A stretch of 64,000 nucleotides of DNA from Bremia lactucae (taxonomy: Eukaryota > Oomycota > Peronosporomycetes > Peronosporales > Peronosporaceae), in contig NC_090628.1 in the NCBI RefSeq assembly GCF_004359215.1, forward strand, positions 1,078,652 through 1,142,651. Reading direction: 5' to 3'. The notes beneath the pieces are model-generated. The model was not told the origin of the DNA. It saw nothing but the letters and a program-made list of their open reading frames with translations, and did not search any database. A program made the position numbers and the translations under genes. Positions 51,546 to 60,599 of the stretch are shown here, piece after piece (within the stretch, counting starts at the first letter, position 1; each line of letters begins with the position of its first letter).

Positions 51546-51785
51546 AAGGTGGGTCCATGACTCTCCAAAACTTTGCTAGGAATATTGCGCGTGGCGCCTA
51601 AGGTCTTAGACTTCCAATTGATCCACGGTCAGGGGAGTGAAGACAGTAAAATGTCTCATCTCGCCCCTGAAAAGAAGCCGTGGCTTTTGCCAGAAAGGCT
51701 TATCAATAGCTTGTCTGGAGAAGCTACTCCTCACAATAAATATTACTAATTCGGTTCATGATGTTCTAGCCAGGCCATACCAAGA
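51546..51785 (-). pseudogene. Inverted protease end of D1 with foreign 150-bp insert
   Basis: Read on the minus strand from 51785: I-L-G-M-A-W-L-E-H-H-E-P, then about 150 bp, then I-N-W-K-S-K-T-L-G-A-T-R and K-V-L-E-S-H-G-P-T-F-A-R-Q-Q-M-R. These are exactly the protease residues missing from the plus strand. The 150-bp insert carries, on the plus strand, EKKPWLLPERLINSLSG, the block otherwise known from the antisense frames of A1 and B1. Confidence 0.7.
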
Positions 51786-52640
51786 ATGAGTCTGTCACTG
51801 TTTTAGACATTGGCATGTCTGAGTTAATAAACTCTAATGTTAAAAACATTAATTTTGAGCCCGACTGAGCAGAAATAAGTAAAACGGCACGTACTTCGTC
51901 GAGTAACACTCGCTATACTAACGATTCACTAAATGCTGAAAGCAGCGTGCAATATCCCTGAGATACGTGGAGTGGCACGTCTAAGTCCACCGAGTATGGT
52001 CGGCCGAGGTGGCACCATCCTAAGTGTCAATAGTGACACTATTGGCGGTTCGCCAGGGCATTTTGGGTCAAATCCTCCTAATGCACGTGAGGCGACACGT
52101 AAACGTTCGCTGGATAAGGAAGTTGAGTTTTTTAACTCTTTATCGGATGTCAAATTAGACACCATGTCTTGTATAGAACCAATACAGGCTGAAAACCCTG
52201 GGGACGTGAATGTCCCGGCCTCTAAAAGGCGTATTGTCTTCATCTTCACTCCAAGACAGGATGGACACGAAGCGTGTATACCCTCACAAAGTGATACGAG
52301 TGAGCAAGTACATACGCTTGTAAATGGCGTAACCGGTAACATTGAGGGGGAAGTAAGCCTTGCGGCAATCCTCTCGTTACATGCTCTTTTAGAGCTAGAC
52401 GAAATGTCTATTGATGAGTGCGGTCGAGTCTTAAAAACTGGTGACTTATCTGAAATGATGGTCATTCGACCTATGGTTGAGTTAAACTCATCGTCACTTC
52501 TAGACGAAGCTGTCCTGGATGACACAAAAGGTGCACTTTGTGCGCGAAATGGGTCACCGATCCTGGAAGATCCTACGGATCCTTTTTATTCCTTAATTAA
52601 GGAATTCCAAGATAAGGTATGTAATAACCCACCATCTGTT
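51786..52640 (+). pseudogene. Protease-RT linker of D1
   Basis: After N-E-S-V-T-V-L-D-I-G-M-S-E-L-I-N the main frame (51933-52739) reads an unstructured, Ser/Thr/Asp-rich stretch with R-L-S-P-P-S-M-V-G-R, D-M-S-I-D-E-C-G-R-type blocks and, at 52585-52640, F-Y-S-L-I-K-E-F-Q-D-K-V-C, equivalent to the D-V-F-P segment before RT. Open for 268 codons, which suggests this copy is not very old. Confidence 0.75.
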
Positions 52641-53400
52641 TTAGCTCCGGATAGAAGTGTTCATCATGAAATTGACTTAGTAATGGGAACCAAATACTGT
52701 GTCACAAGAACAATGGCTTTTACCAAAGGAGCAGTGTGACGTCATTGACGATTTCTTCCATGCAAAGCACGAGGCTGAAATGTTACGAGAGAACAAATCT
52801 CCTCATTCGACACCGACATTTTTGTGTCAAAAAGCCAAATGGTAAATGGCGCATTGTACATGCTTATAATAAGCTTAAGGCTGCCACTATACCAGCCCAA
52901 ACCCCCATTCCTAGAAAAGATGTTCTTTAGAACAATATGGTGGGATGTACAATGTACAGTGCATTGGACTTAGTCAATGGTTACTACCAAGTGCTTATGC
53001 GAGCTAGTGATATCCCGCTTACAGCGGTTAGCACCCAAAGCGGCATGTAATGGGAGTGGCTGGTTTTCCACAATGGCTTTCCAACGCCCCGGCAACATTT
53101 AATCGTCTAGTGACGCAACTGTTTCGCCCTCATCGAGGTTATGCACAGACTTATTTCGATGACATTTTTGTCCATAGTCGTGCGGAGCAGGGTCGGTCGG
53201 ATATGGAAAACCATTTAGACCATTTGCGAGCAGTGCTCGAATGCATGCGCACAAAAAAATTGTATGCCAATGCATCTAAATGCATTTTTGGCGCAGACGA
53301 AATTCCTTCTTTAGAAAACTTCATTGGAAAGCGATGCCTTAGAGCGATTCCGCTAAGGTAAAAGCCATAGTAGATTGGCCGGTTCCTAAAAACCAAAAGG
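52641..53400 (+). pseudogene. Reverse transcriptase of D1
   Basis: H-H-E-I-D-L-V-M-G-T-K-Y-C-V-T-R-T-M (RT entry), then after a shift P-N-G-K-W-R-I-V-H-A-Y-N-K-L, A-A-T-I-P-A-Q-T-P-I-P-R-K-D, L-D-L-V-N-G-Y-Y-Q-V-L-M-R, T-A-V-S-T-Q-S-G-M then TAA, N-A-P-A-T-F-N-R-L-V-T-Q-L and T-Y-F-D-D-I-F-V-H-S-R-A (catalytic F-D-D, about 53160). The palm and thumb continue to 53361. Three stops or shifts. Confidence 0.87.
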
Positions 53401-53402
53401 AT

Positions 53403-54000
53403 TTGCTTAAGTGGTTGGGTCTCGCCAATTATTTACACAAATATAGCAAAAATTACGCTGATATGGCTAGGCCATTATCTAAACTCCTAAAGAAAGATAT
53501 AGAATGGTGCTGGACTAGCACCGAAAATAATGCTTTTCGAGCAGTTAAGGGTAGTCTTATCCATGCCCCGATTCTGGTACTGCCAAACCCAAATTGGCCT
53601 TTCAGTATCGTCTTTGACGCATCAGATTTTGCCATTGGCAGTGCTCTGTTACAAACAGATGTTGATGGGCATCAACGTGTTATTGCGTTCGAGTCTAAAA
53701 AGCTTAAAGCTGCGGAAAAGAACTACCCAGTTCATGACAAAGAGTTCCTTGTTATGAAGTATGCTCTCGTCAAATTCAGAGGTCATCCACTCGGCTCTAA
53801 GCCGTTTGTGATTTTTACAGATCACACATCATTGCGCACGGCGACTAAGTCGCCCCATCTCTCACAGAAAATGGCCCGATAACTATCTTTTTTTGCGGAA
53901 TCCAACTTCGTGGTGAAGTATAAGCCCGGCAAGCAAAATGCTTTGGCCGACGCGTTATCACGCAGGCCGGATTATGAGATTCTCATTCAACGACTATCTC
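53403..54000 (+). pseudogene. RNase H of D1
   Basis: 159 open codons: LKWLGLANYLHKYSKNYADM (connection), D-I-E-W-C-W-T-S-T-E-N-N-A-F, FSIVFDASDFAIGSALLQTD (first Asp), HDKEFLVMKYALVKFRGHPL (Glu), FTDHTSLRTATKSPHLS (Asp), then TAA. It continues as K-Y-K-P-G-K-Q-N-A-L-A-D-A-L-S-R-R-P-D-Y-E. All catalytic residues are present before the stop. Confidence 0.87.
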
Positions 54001-54039
54001 GTCACCTATTCCTGAATTAATCAGTTCGGCTTACGCCAA

Positions 54040-54900
54040 GGATAAACAGTGTGCAGCTCTGCTACGAGCGTTATAGGACTCAAATTGGGTATTAAATTGG
54101 CGGCACGTTTGCGTGCAAGGTTACATCGATTTCTATCGATAACAACCTGTTGCACAAACATCGCGGACCCTCCGCGTGTCATTGTTCCTCATGATGAGGA
54201 GGTGAAGTACCGGATCCAATATGAGGCACACGATACTGTCCTTGGTGGTCATCTCGCTTGAGAAAAGACCTACGGCTTCATAGGCCAGAGTCGGTGGCCC
54301 AAACTTTAAAAATGGGTCAGCACATATATTCGCACATGCGAAACGTGCCAACGGATTAAACCCTCGACACATGCTGCTGCGCCACTGGCGAGTCTTCCCG
54401 TCCCCATAGGATTGTGGGAGTCCATTAGTATGGATTTCGTCTTTGGGCTACCGAAAGATTCAGCCGGTAACTCCGGTATAGTGGTCTTTGTTGACCGTTT
54501 GAGCAAAATGGCTTACTAAGCAGCCGTGCCAGATTCCATTGATGGAGACGGTACAGCTAAGCTGTTCATCGATCGCGTGTTTCGAAAACATGGTTTGCCA
54601 GTGGCAATTATCTCTGATCGGGATCCCCGATTTTACGGGTAAATCTGGAAATCAATTTTCCGAGTGCTTATAACCAGATTGGAGATGTCCACTGCGGACC
54701 ATCCACAGACCGATGGTCGAACTGAACTTGTCAATCGCGTCATTGAAGACGTTTAACGCAGCGTGTGTGCTCAGACACCAAAGCGCTGGAGCTCAATGCT
54801 CCCAGTAGTGGAGTTTGCGTTCAATGACGCTGTTCATGCCTCTACAGGCTATACTGTGTTCTATGTAAACGGTCTTACCAACCGCGCGTTCCATTAACGA
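54040..54900 (+). pseudogene. Integrase zinc domain and core of D1
   Basis: A-R-L-R-A-R-L-H-R-F, R-V-I-V-P-H-D-E-E-V, Y-E-A-H-D-T-V-L-G-G-H-L-A, a stop, then YIRTCETCQRIKP (zinc C-C), LWESISMDFVFGLPKDS (first Asp), D-R-L-S-K-M-A-Y, ISDRDPRFYG (second Asp), STADHPQTDGRTELVNRVIE (Glu) and F-N-D-A-V-H-A-S-T-G-Y-T. Five or more stops or shifts. Confidence 0.85.
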
Positions 54901-54989
54901 TACCACTGCAGGGTTAAGGGCTTGGTGGGGGAGAATCGGCCGATAGGCTTGCTGATATCAGCCCTGTTACCGTTCGGAAACAAGTAAGC

Positions 54990-55320
54990 GAGTTTCTCGC
55001 GACGCGATTTAGTATCTTAAGACATGTAAGAGATACGATGGCTGATAGCCAAGACAAACAAAAACAAGAAGCAGATGCCAAAAGCAGAAACTGTATTAAT
55101 TCGTATATGGTCGGAGACCGAGTTTTACTAAACGCTAAGAACCTACCTACCAACTTGGTATCCGCGGTCTTCAAGACCAAATTTCGCCCGCGCTTTATTG
55201 GACCATTTACGTTCGTGGCCAAGAAGGGCCTAGCTTATACGCTAAACCTTCCCAACAAGCTGCGTACACATCCAGTGTTTTACGTTGGCTTGCTTTAGCC
55301 ATATCGGGACCCTTCCCACT
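54990..55320 (+). pseudogene. Integrase C-terminal domain of D1
   Basis: Frame 55038-55298: M-A-D-S-Q-D-K-Q-K-Q-E-A-D-A, Y-M-V-G-D-R-V-L-L-N-A-K-N-L-P, K-F-R-P-R-F-I-G-P-F-T-F-V-A and LRTHPVFYVGLL, ending at a TAG where R-L is expected. The following linker (55299-55530) is open in the same phase. Confidence 0.85.
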
Positions 55321-55402
55321 TGGACTTGAAGGCGCTTGCGCCGAGACAGGCGGTCGTGCCGCAGATTGTTGCATCCTCACCAGGATATCCAACTGGCCCT
55401 CT

Positions 55403-56213
55403 TTACGTGGTAAAAGCGATTTCGGCGAAAGACGCCCGAACCGCCTCAAAAGAGCTCCCAACCCGAGCAAGGACCTCACGAAGAAGTTGCACCTCGTGTC
55501 GTTGAGCATCAAATGCTTCCGCCGAAATTTCGGCCCCCTCCCGCACCGCTTGATGCGCGGGGAAACCTTCAGTTTCATGTGGAGAAACTTTTAAAGCGAC
55601 GTCGTCGTGAGGGTCAATACTAGTATCTGGTGAAGTGGCTAGGGTAACCCTCTTCCAAAAACTCTTGGGAGTTCGAGGTACCTCTTCGGCAAGATTGCCC
55701 GTACAACGTTGACATTTTTGAGCTCCAAGCTGAGGGTCAACTCGCGTCAAACGTCGCTTCCCACTACTAAACGTGGGATTAGGTGGATCTAAAGCCTCAG
55801 TGCGGCTTCGATCCTTGGTTGTACGGTCAACCGTAGCACTGAAATATCGGCTAGCCTTACTTCGTTTTGTGGCATAAATGCTGAACGTAACTGGCCTTTG
55901 GCCTAAAGCTTAGCGAAGTCGAAGCGAAGCTTCACCTTAATCCGCAGACTCTCTGATATTCCAGATATTACGGAGTTTGCGGGCCCGGTGAACCCAGTTC
56001 TCAAATGAGACTTCGTTTTCACTCCTTGTTTCGTTTGGAAACAAAACGATCAGAATCTTTCTCATGCAGGTCACCGAAGCCCCACAAGCTTGATCACGTA
56101 AACGCGTCAGATACTGGCTTCGCGTCATTACCTTCGGCGTAAGGTAATGCTCATGAAGAGCGTCGCGGGCAGCGATCTCCTCCGGCGTCCTCGCCGGGTC
56201 ACCAGTGATCCAG
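55403..56213 (-). pseudogene. Antisense frame of D1, running opposite the chromodomain
   Basis: One minus-strand frame spans 56128-55403 with only two stops (after I-R-E-S-A-D and nine codons later). Its front, in a neighbouring frame, reads T-G-D-P-A-R-T-P-E-E-I-A-A-R-D-A-L-H-E-H-Y-L-T. It continues TRSQYLTRLRDQACGASV, VSFENWVHRARKLRNIWN, K-R-S-K-A-S-R-Y-F-S-A-T-V-D-R-T, Q-K-C-Q-R-C-T-G and, opposite the chromodomain, E-V-Q-L-L-R-E-V-L-A-R-V-G-S-S-F-E. Antisense position 1 faces sense position 1. The N-terminus is lost at the junction with A2. Homologous front at 39880-40000. Confidence 0.5.
55480..55770 (+). pseudogene. Chromodomain of D1
   Basis: P-P-K-F-R-P-P-P-A-P-L-D-A-R-G-N-L then QFHVEKLLKRRRREGQY, TAG, Y-L-V-K-W-L-G, TAA, P-S-S-K-N-S-W-E-F-E-V-P-L-R and a short tail ending TAA at 55768. 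The chromodomain core is complete apart from two stops. Confidence 0.83.
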
Positions 56214-56510
56214 GGGAAGGGCTCGCATCTCTATCGAGATGCGCGATGAGATTGACGTTTTGCCATCGATTTACAGGCGCCAGAGGCGCGTGTTTTCTGA
56301 TAGACCTTATGATCCATTGGATGGGTCTCGTCATACTGACGGACGAGGCTCTCAACGTCAACAACCAGCTGGGAACGAGGCTCCCTGCTGTCATGTGAAG
56401 GTTGTAAACCGCACCAGCGAACAAGATAACTTGTTCGCTACCCCTTCACATCACGGAGTATACGTTCCACAAGGAAACGTTGACAGCCTTGGAAATTCAC
56501 CAATGGTTGT
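56214..56510 (-). pseudogene. Chromodomain of A2
   Basis: Minus strand: P-P-P-Q-P-L-V-N-F-Q-G, CQRFLVERILRDVKG, TAG, then in another frame S-Y-L-V-R-W-C-G, S-H-D-S, E-P-R-S-Q-L-V-V-D-V-E-S-L-V-R-Q-Y-D-E-T-H-P. Equivalent to 31122-31400 with one lost segment (N-H) and a frameshift. Confidence 0.8.
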
Positions 56511-56928
56511 GGCGGAGGAGTGAAAATTAAATCCGACCCATGTGTCGGATCTAGTGTCGATGGTCGACAAACTCGATCGCTTCCTCCATGATTTGGAGGA
56601 GGGACTTGACCACGAGCGCGGTAAGCGTCGCTCGTTGGAGCAGACGGTGCAGGCTCACCATATCGAGCGGTTGGAAGACCGTTCGAAGAGTGCGTACTCC
56701 TTGTTGGAGTACGAGCGGAAGTATCATGCTGTCCGCGATGAGCTGTCGTCAGCTCATCGTAGCTTCGAGGATCTTCGAAACCGGCCTGAGAAACTTCAGG
56801 TTCAACATGAAAATCTGGTTCGCGATCACAATAATCTTTTGGGTATTCTTGTAAAGAGTGGTCAAATCCGTCCTCGGAAGAAGCCGCGTACTGATGGTAC
56901 GGCCGGAGCCGACCAACGTAAAACGTAG
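56239..56928 (+). other. Antisense coiled-coil frame opposite the A2 integrase tail
   Basis: The plus strand, opposite pol, is open for 230 codons with one TGA at 56521-56523. The second part (56542-56928) reads as a long heptad helix: VDKLDRFLHDLEEGLDHERG, KRRSLEQTVQAHHIERLED, YSLLEYERKYHAVRDEL, HRSFEDLRNRPEKLQVQHEN and a basic end I-R-P-R-K-K-P-R-T-D-G. The sense strand here is a Pro-rich linker. Antisense position 1 faces sense position 1. In A1 the matching segment is inverted and keeps the frame only in part. Real gene or mirror of a biased sense sequence: undecided. Confidence 0.42.
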
Positions 56929-57264
56929 GATGCGTTCGCATCCTACGTCGCAATTCTATTGTGTACGCATTGCCTCTTCGATGCAGTACACGGAAAGGCC
57001 CAATGAACTTGGGTAGTAGTTTAATGCTACCCACATTAGTGACTAATCGTTTAGGTAAGTTTACCGTAGAGAGTAGCACTAGATCATTAATTTGAATGAA
57101 TTAACATTTGCTCTTCCATGTTTGTCTGCATTCCATTTCTGTCGGTCCACTGCGTTAGCAATAGAATCCTGAACGAAACGGATAATTGATTCTCGAGTTA
57201 GCAGAAACTCTTCCGCTAACTCATTTGTTTTGTCTTTTTCAGTACGCTTAGTGCGTACTGCCAT
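56438..57264 (-). pseudogene. Integrase C-terminal domain and Pro-rich linker of A2
   Basis: Minus strand: 57264-57079 gives E-F-L-L-T-R-E-S-I-I-R-F-V-Q-D and N-A-V-D-R-Q-K-W-N-A-D-K-H-G, a stop, then 57079-56438 (213 codons) gives LLSTVNLPKRLVTNVGSIKL, LPKFIGPFRVLHRRGNAYTI, RMRTHPTFYVGRLRPYHQYA and a Pro/Ser/Thr-rich linker ending T-P-P-P-Q-P-L-V before the chromodomain. GPY/F module complete. Confidence 0.87.
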
Positions 57265-57329
57265 GAGATCAATCTCATTTTCGATGTCGTTTTCTTCGAC
57301 ATTGACATCACTCGCGTCGTTGTTATTTT

Positions 57330-57974
57330 CGACGCGTGTTGAGCATGAGCCAGAATTGGTTTTGCTCCTGCGAGTCCCCCCCCCTTAGACTAGAGGATCC
57401 CTCTAATTGGGTCGGTATGCGAGGATGGCGTAAGCCATTCACAAAGAACGGTGTATGCGTTGTAGACGCATGCACCGAATTATTGATGGCGAATTCGACC
57501 ATCGGTAAAAACTCGCTCCAATTCGGATACGATTGGACGTAACCTCGAAGTATCTCTTCGAGGACGCTGTTTGATTATCCGTTTCTGGGTGATCGGATGT
57601 TGACATAGTCAGCCGTGTTCCGAGAGATCAGAATACGGATTGCCAAACTCCGCCGATAACGGTGGATCTCTATCCGAGACCAGTTCACGGAGTAAACCGT
57701 GGAATTTGAATACCGTGTCGATAAAGACACGGGCACAACCCGGAGCCGTAATCGACTCTGGTACCGCAGCAAGGTGCACCATCTTGCTGAATCTGTCTAC
57801 AAAAACAAGGATTCCATTATTTTTGTGGTCGTTTTCGGGAAATCCGAAGACGAAGTCCACAGATACGGACTGCCAACACTCTGCTGGAAGTTGTAGAGGT
57901 TGGAGAGGTGCACGGGATGAAGGGCTGGGCTTCACCCGTTGACATACTTCGCAAGCACGAACGTACTTGCGCAT
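57330..57974 (-). pseudogene. Integrase core of A2
   Basis: Frame 57974-57609: KYVRACEVCQRVKPSPSS, ECWQSVSVDFVFGFPENDHK (first Asp), FVDRFSKMVHLAAVPESITA, GLLRELVSDRDPPLSAEFGN (second Asp). Then, shifted, M-S-T-S-D-H-P-E-T-D, V-L-E-E-I-L-R-G-Y and E-F-A-I-N-N-S-V-H-A-S-T-T-H-T-P-F-F-V-N-G. A G9 run (57378 on the plus strand as Cs) marks the end of the core. Confidence 0.86.
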
Positions 57975-58250
57975 AAACTGATACTGGCGGGGCCAATAAA
58001 AGTCGCGACTTACTGTGAGTTAAGTTTTCTCACGTCCACGATGCCCAGTTATTGGTGCATCGTGACGCTCATACATGATGCGCAAGCGCAAATCATTGGG
58101 ATTTGGGATGGAGTGTCGCCTGCAAGGGCTGTGAAATACAATATGCCGTTGCGTGTTGTGTATCGATCGGATGACGATCGATATAAAGCCGGTAAATATT
58201 AAAAAAGTATTATCGGATGCATTTATCTGATAATCCAATAAACGCAACGG
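57975..58250 (-). pseudogene. Integrase zinc-binding domain of A2
   Basis: Frame 58247-58020 reads M-R-L-L-D-Y-Q-I-N-A-S-D then N-D-L-R-L-R-I-M-Y-E-R-H-D-A-P-I-T-G-H-R-G-R-E-K-T, the His pair of the HHCC finger, and a stop. The Cys pair is in the next feature. Confidence 0.82.
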
Positions 58251-58254
58251 ACCC

Positions 58255-58600
58255 TTATCTTCTTCGTAGGCTTTTTTTTAAGTCATCAAACAAGGTTGAT
58301 GACAGAACACTTGAAATGAGTGTTGCAACAGTGGGATTATTTTCACTGTTGGAACGCGCAGCCGGCTCGAAATCGGGTCGGCATGGAATGGTCTGTCTTG
58401 ATCTGCAATCGCGAAGATGGGCGATTGCATCAAGCTTTGCTTGATACCTTCGAAGGAATGCCGACAATCGGCGATCCATAGCGTTTTATCGTCTTTTTTT
58501 CAAAGACAAGAGAGATGAACTGTCATCTCGGCATAATTGCGGAAGTACTTATGCAAATACGCAGGAACTTTCCAAGTCCCTTGACATCGACTGGAACTGA
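58255..58600 (-). pseudogene. RNase H remnant of A2 with core deleted
   Basis: Minus strand: F-L-R-R-Y-Q-A-K-L-D-A-I-A-H-L-R-D-C-R-S-R-Q-T-I-P-C in one frame, equivalent to I-A-D-Q-D-R-P-F-H in the pol frame. It then jumps directly to P-D-F-E-P-A-A-R-S, the residues after the A-D-A-L-S-R-L motif. About 350 bp holding all catalytic residues are missing. Confidence 0.8.
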
Positions 58601-59060
58601 CCATCGGTAAATGCCTTGATCTTTTCGGGATCAGGGCGCACGCCGTGTTTACCGACGTTGCACCCAAGAAGTGGTATTTCGCTTGCAGCGAATATGAACT
58701 TCTTGAGATTTGCGTACAACTTATGCTTTAGAATAAACGTGACTTTAAGGAACTCCCACGTCCGTCTTTCCGTCATAAGTCCGGCTATAGACGAATACAC
58801 CGTTAATAACTCAGAGCGAATTCTCGCACCGGTCTCAACAGATTCGTTACGCATCTATCGAATGTTGCACTAAGCCCCATATGGCATTACTAGCCATTCC
58901 CAGAGCATCCCACTGGGAGTGCTCACTGCTGTGTACGGGATGTCTTGTTCTCGCATAAGGATCTGATAAAATCCATCCATCAGATCCATAAACGATAAGA
59001 TGGTACTCTTAGACATGCCATCTATGATTCCGTATTTTCTAGGTATCGGTGTTTAAGCCG
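58549..59060 (-). pseudogene. Reverse transcriptase palm and thumb of A2
   Basis: Minus-strand codons: M-D-L-M-D-G-F-Y-Q-I-L-M-R-E-Q-D-I-P-Y-T-A-V-S-T-P-S-G-M-L-W-E-W-L-V-M-P-Y-G-L (59000-58880), A-T-F-D-R-C-V-T-N-L-L-R-P-V-R-E-F-A, then a deletion removes the F-D-D catalytic loop (V-Y-S-S-I-A-G remains). The thumb follows: LKHKLYANLKKFIFAASEIP, L-G-C-N-V-G-K-H-G-V-R-P-D-P-E-K-I. Confidence 0.84.
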
Positions 59061-60564
59061 GTACCGTTGCAGCATTCAGTTTATTGAATGCGTGGACTAT
59101 CCGCCACCCTCCTGTGGCCTTTCGCACACAGAAGGTCAGAGAGCTATGTGGGGAGGTTAACTTCCTCACATATCCCGCTTTCAATCGATCGATAAATTCT
59201 TTATCGATCGCAAGTACTTGTTCACGAGGCAGTGACCACTGCTTCATGACACAGTACTTCGAGTCCATATTGAGCTTGATCTCATGTCGAGTGCCTTTAT
59301 CCTTAGGGAACTCGCATGGAACTGTTTCAGGGAATACATCCTTAAATTCAATCAAATCCGTGTATAAAGGATTTGTCTTACGATACTCCCAGTATTGACT
59401 AATATATATCTCGATCCGAGTCTTCACATCGGGGACACTTTCGTCCATCGATGAGCTGCTGAGAACCCGTTCGTTCTCTGCAATAATAATCGCTGACCAA
59501 ATATCGTTCACGTATTCGTCCTCTGTGACGAGAACGCAGATTTGCTTGATTTTACCACTATGCAGATCTCTCAAGAACCGCTTAACTTCTAGGGTTGGTA
59601 CTTGAGTTATCTCCGAAGTTAACTTCGGAGGCGCATACAGATCAAAAGTATAAGCGCCTACTCTTGAACCGTTATTAACCAAGACATTTAATGTCTCGGT
59701 TTCTTCCTGGGATTTATCAACAGGCTGCCGAAGGATTAATCCCTCGGGATCTAGAAGTCTAGTAACTTCCACTATTTGAGGAGATTTCTCCTCAAGTACG
59801 TGGGGACCTCTTCCCTCAACGTCTTCCGAATGTGATTGCGCTATCACAGTCGGGTCCTCGACGGTCAAATCCCTACTCGACTTATGATCATCGTGTTGCC
59901 CCTTTAAGGCAACCGGTATACTCTTTGAATGTCGCCCACTAAGCGTACATTCATGTCTCAATCCACTCAACCTTTTCGTGTGGTGGACCTTCGGCGCTGC
60001 CTGTGGATTAACACAGCCGCCGGCAGCTGACTCCACAATGTGATTGGTAATCACACTGTGATATTGTGCAGTTGTACTAACGACCGTACCACAAGATAGG
60101 CCATCGCCTTCACTCGTAGTACATCTACTCGCTTCTGGACGCTCCAAGACGTTCATCAGATGGCTATCTGATGAACAAGTGGCAGGCATCTTTACGGATC
60201 GATGCTGCCAGCTGATCCTTGGCTCGTATTTTCTGAGCCAAGGGTAACCTAGGATGACATCAAATTTGTCATCCAAATCCAGTACGATGAAATCATCATC
60301 GTACTGTAAATCTCTTAACGTGTAGTGAAATTTCACTACGCGTTTCATTACTGTTATCGATACGCCTATCGCTAGACGCACCGTCACCCTCGTTGGAGGG
60401 ATGTCGCGCTCAACATATTTGAGCTTACGACCCTCTAGTAACTGGCGACGAATAAAGTTATTCGACGCTCCGCAGTCCACTAGGGCTCTAGGTGACAAAG
60501 CATTTTTTGTCACTTTTAACTTCAAGGTGATGAGGGTTACCTCATCACTGGTGCAGAGACACAT
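59053..60564 (-). CDS. Protease-linker-RT N-terminus of A2 (503 codons open)
   Basis: The longest open pol segment of family A. Residues 25-150: retropepsin with A-L-V-D-C-G-A-S-N-N-F (Asp at 30), YVERDIPPTRVTVRLAIG, LQYDDDFIVLDLDDKFDVIL and YPWLRKYEPRISWQHRSVK. Residues 150-440: linker with a Cys-rich spot (C-T-T-S-E-G-D-G-L-S-C-G), an acidic/Gln segment, V-G-A-Y-T-F-D-L-Y-A-P-P-K-L-T-S-E and L-Y-T-D-L-I-E-F-K-D-V-F-P-E-T-V. Residues 440-503: RT fingers, LNMDSKYCVMKQWSLPREQV to FNKLNAATVPA, then TAA. The real start lies upstream in Gag-Pol. Confidence 0.82.
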   Translation of the reverse strand: MCLCTSDEVTLITLKLKVTKNALSPRALVDCGASNNFIRRQLLEGRKLKYVERDIPPTRVTVRLAIGVSITVMKRVVKFHYTLRDLQYDDDFIVLDLDDKFDVILGYPWLRKYEPRISWQHRSVKMPATCSSDSHLMNVLERPEASRCTTSEGDGLSCGTVVSTTAQYHSVITNHIVESAAGGCVNPQAAPKVHHTKRLSGLRHECTLSGRHSKSIPVALKGQHDDHKSSRDLTVEDPTVIAQSHSEDVEGRGPHVLEEKSPQIVEVTRLLDPEGLILRQPVDKSQEETETLNVLVNNGSRVGAYTFDLYAPPKLTSEITQVPTLEVKRFLRDLHSGKIKQICVLVTEDEYVNDIWSAIIIAENERVLSSSSMDESVPDVKTRIEIYISQYWEYRKTNPLYTDLIEFKDVFPETVPCEFPKDKGTRHEIKLNMDSKYCVMKQWSLPREQVLAIDKEFIDRLKAGYVRKLTSPHSSLTFCVRKATGGWRIVHAFNKLNAATVPA

Positions 60565-60599
60565 AATGATTGTGTGTCTGGAGCAACTTTAGTCGAGAA

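Larger units (their letters stand above)
49603..56213 (+). mobile_element. Family D Ty3/Gypsy chromovirus D1 (3' LTR lost)
   Basis: 5' LTR, primer site, gag, protease, RT, RNase H, integrase and chromodomain are collinear on the plus strand, then an antisense frame. It ends at 56213 where a minus-strand family A element begins. It inserted into the family E integrase region (flank gatag). Confidence 0.87.
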
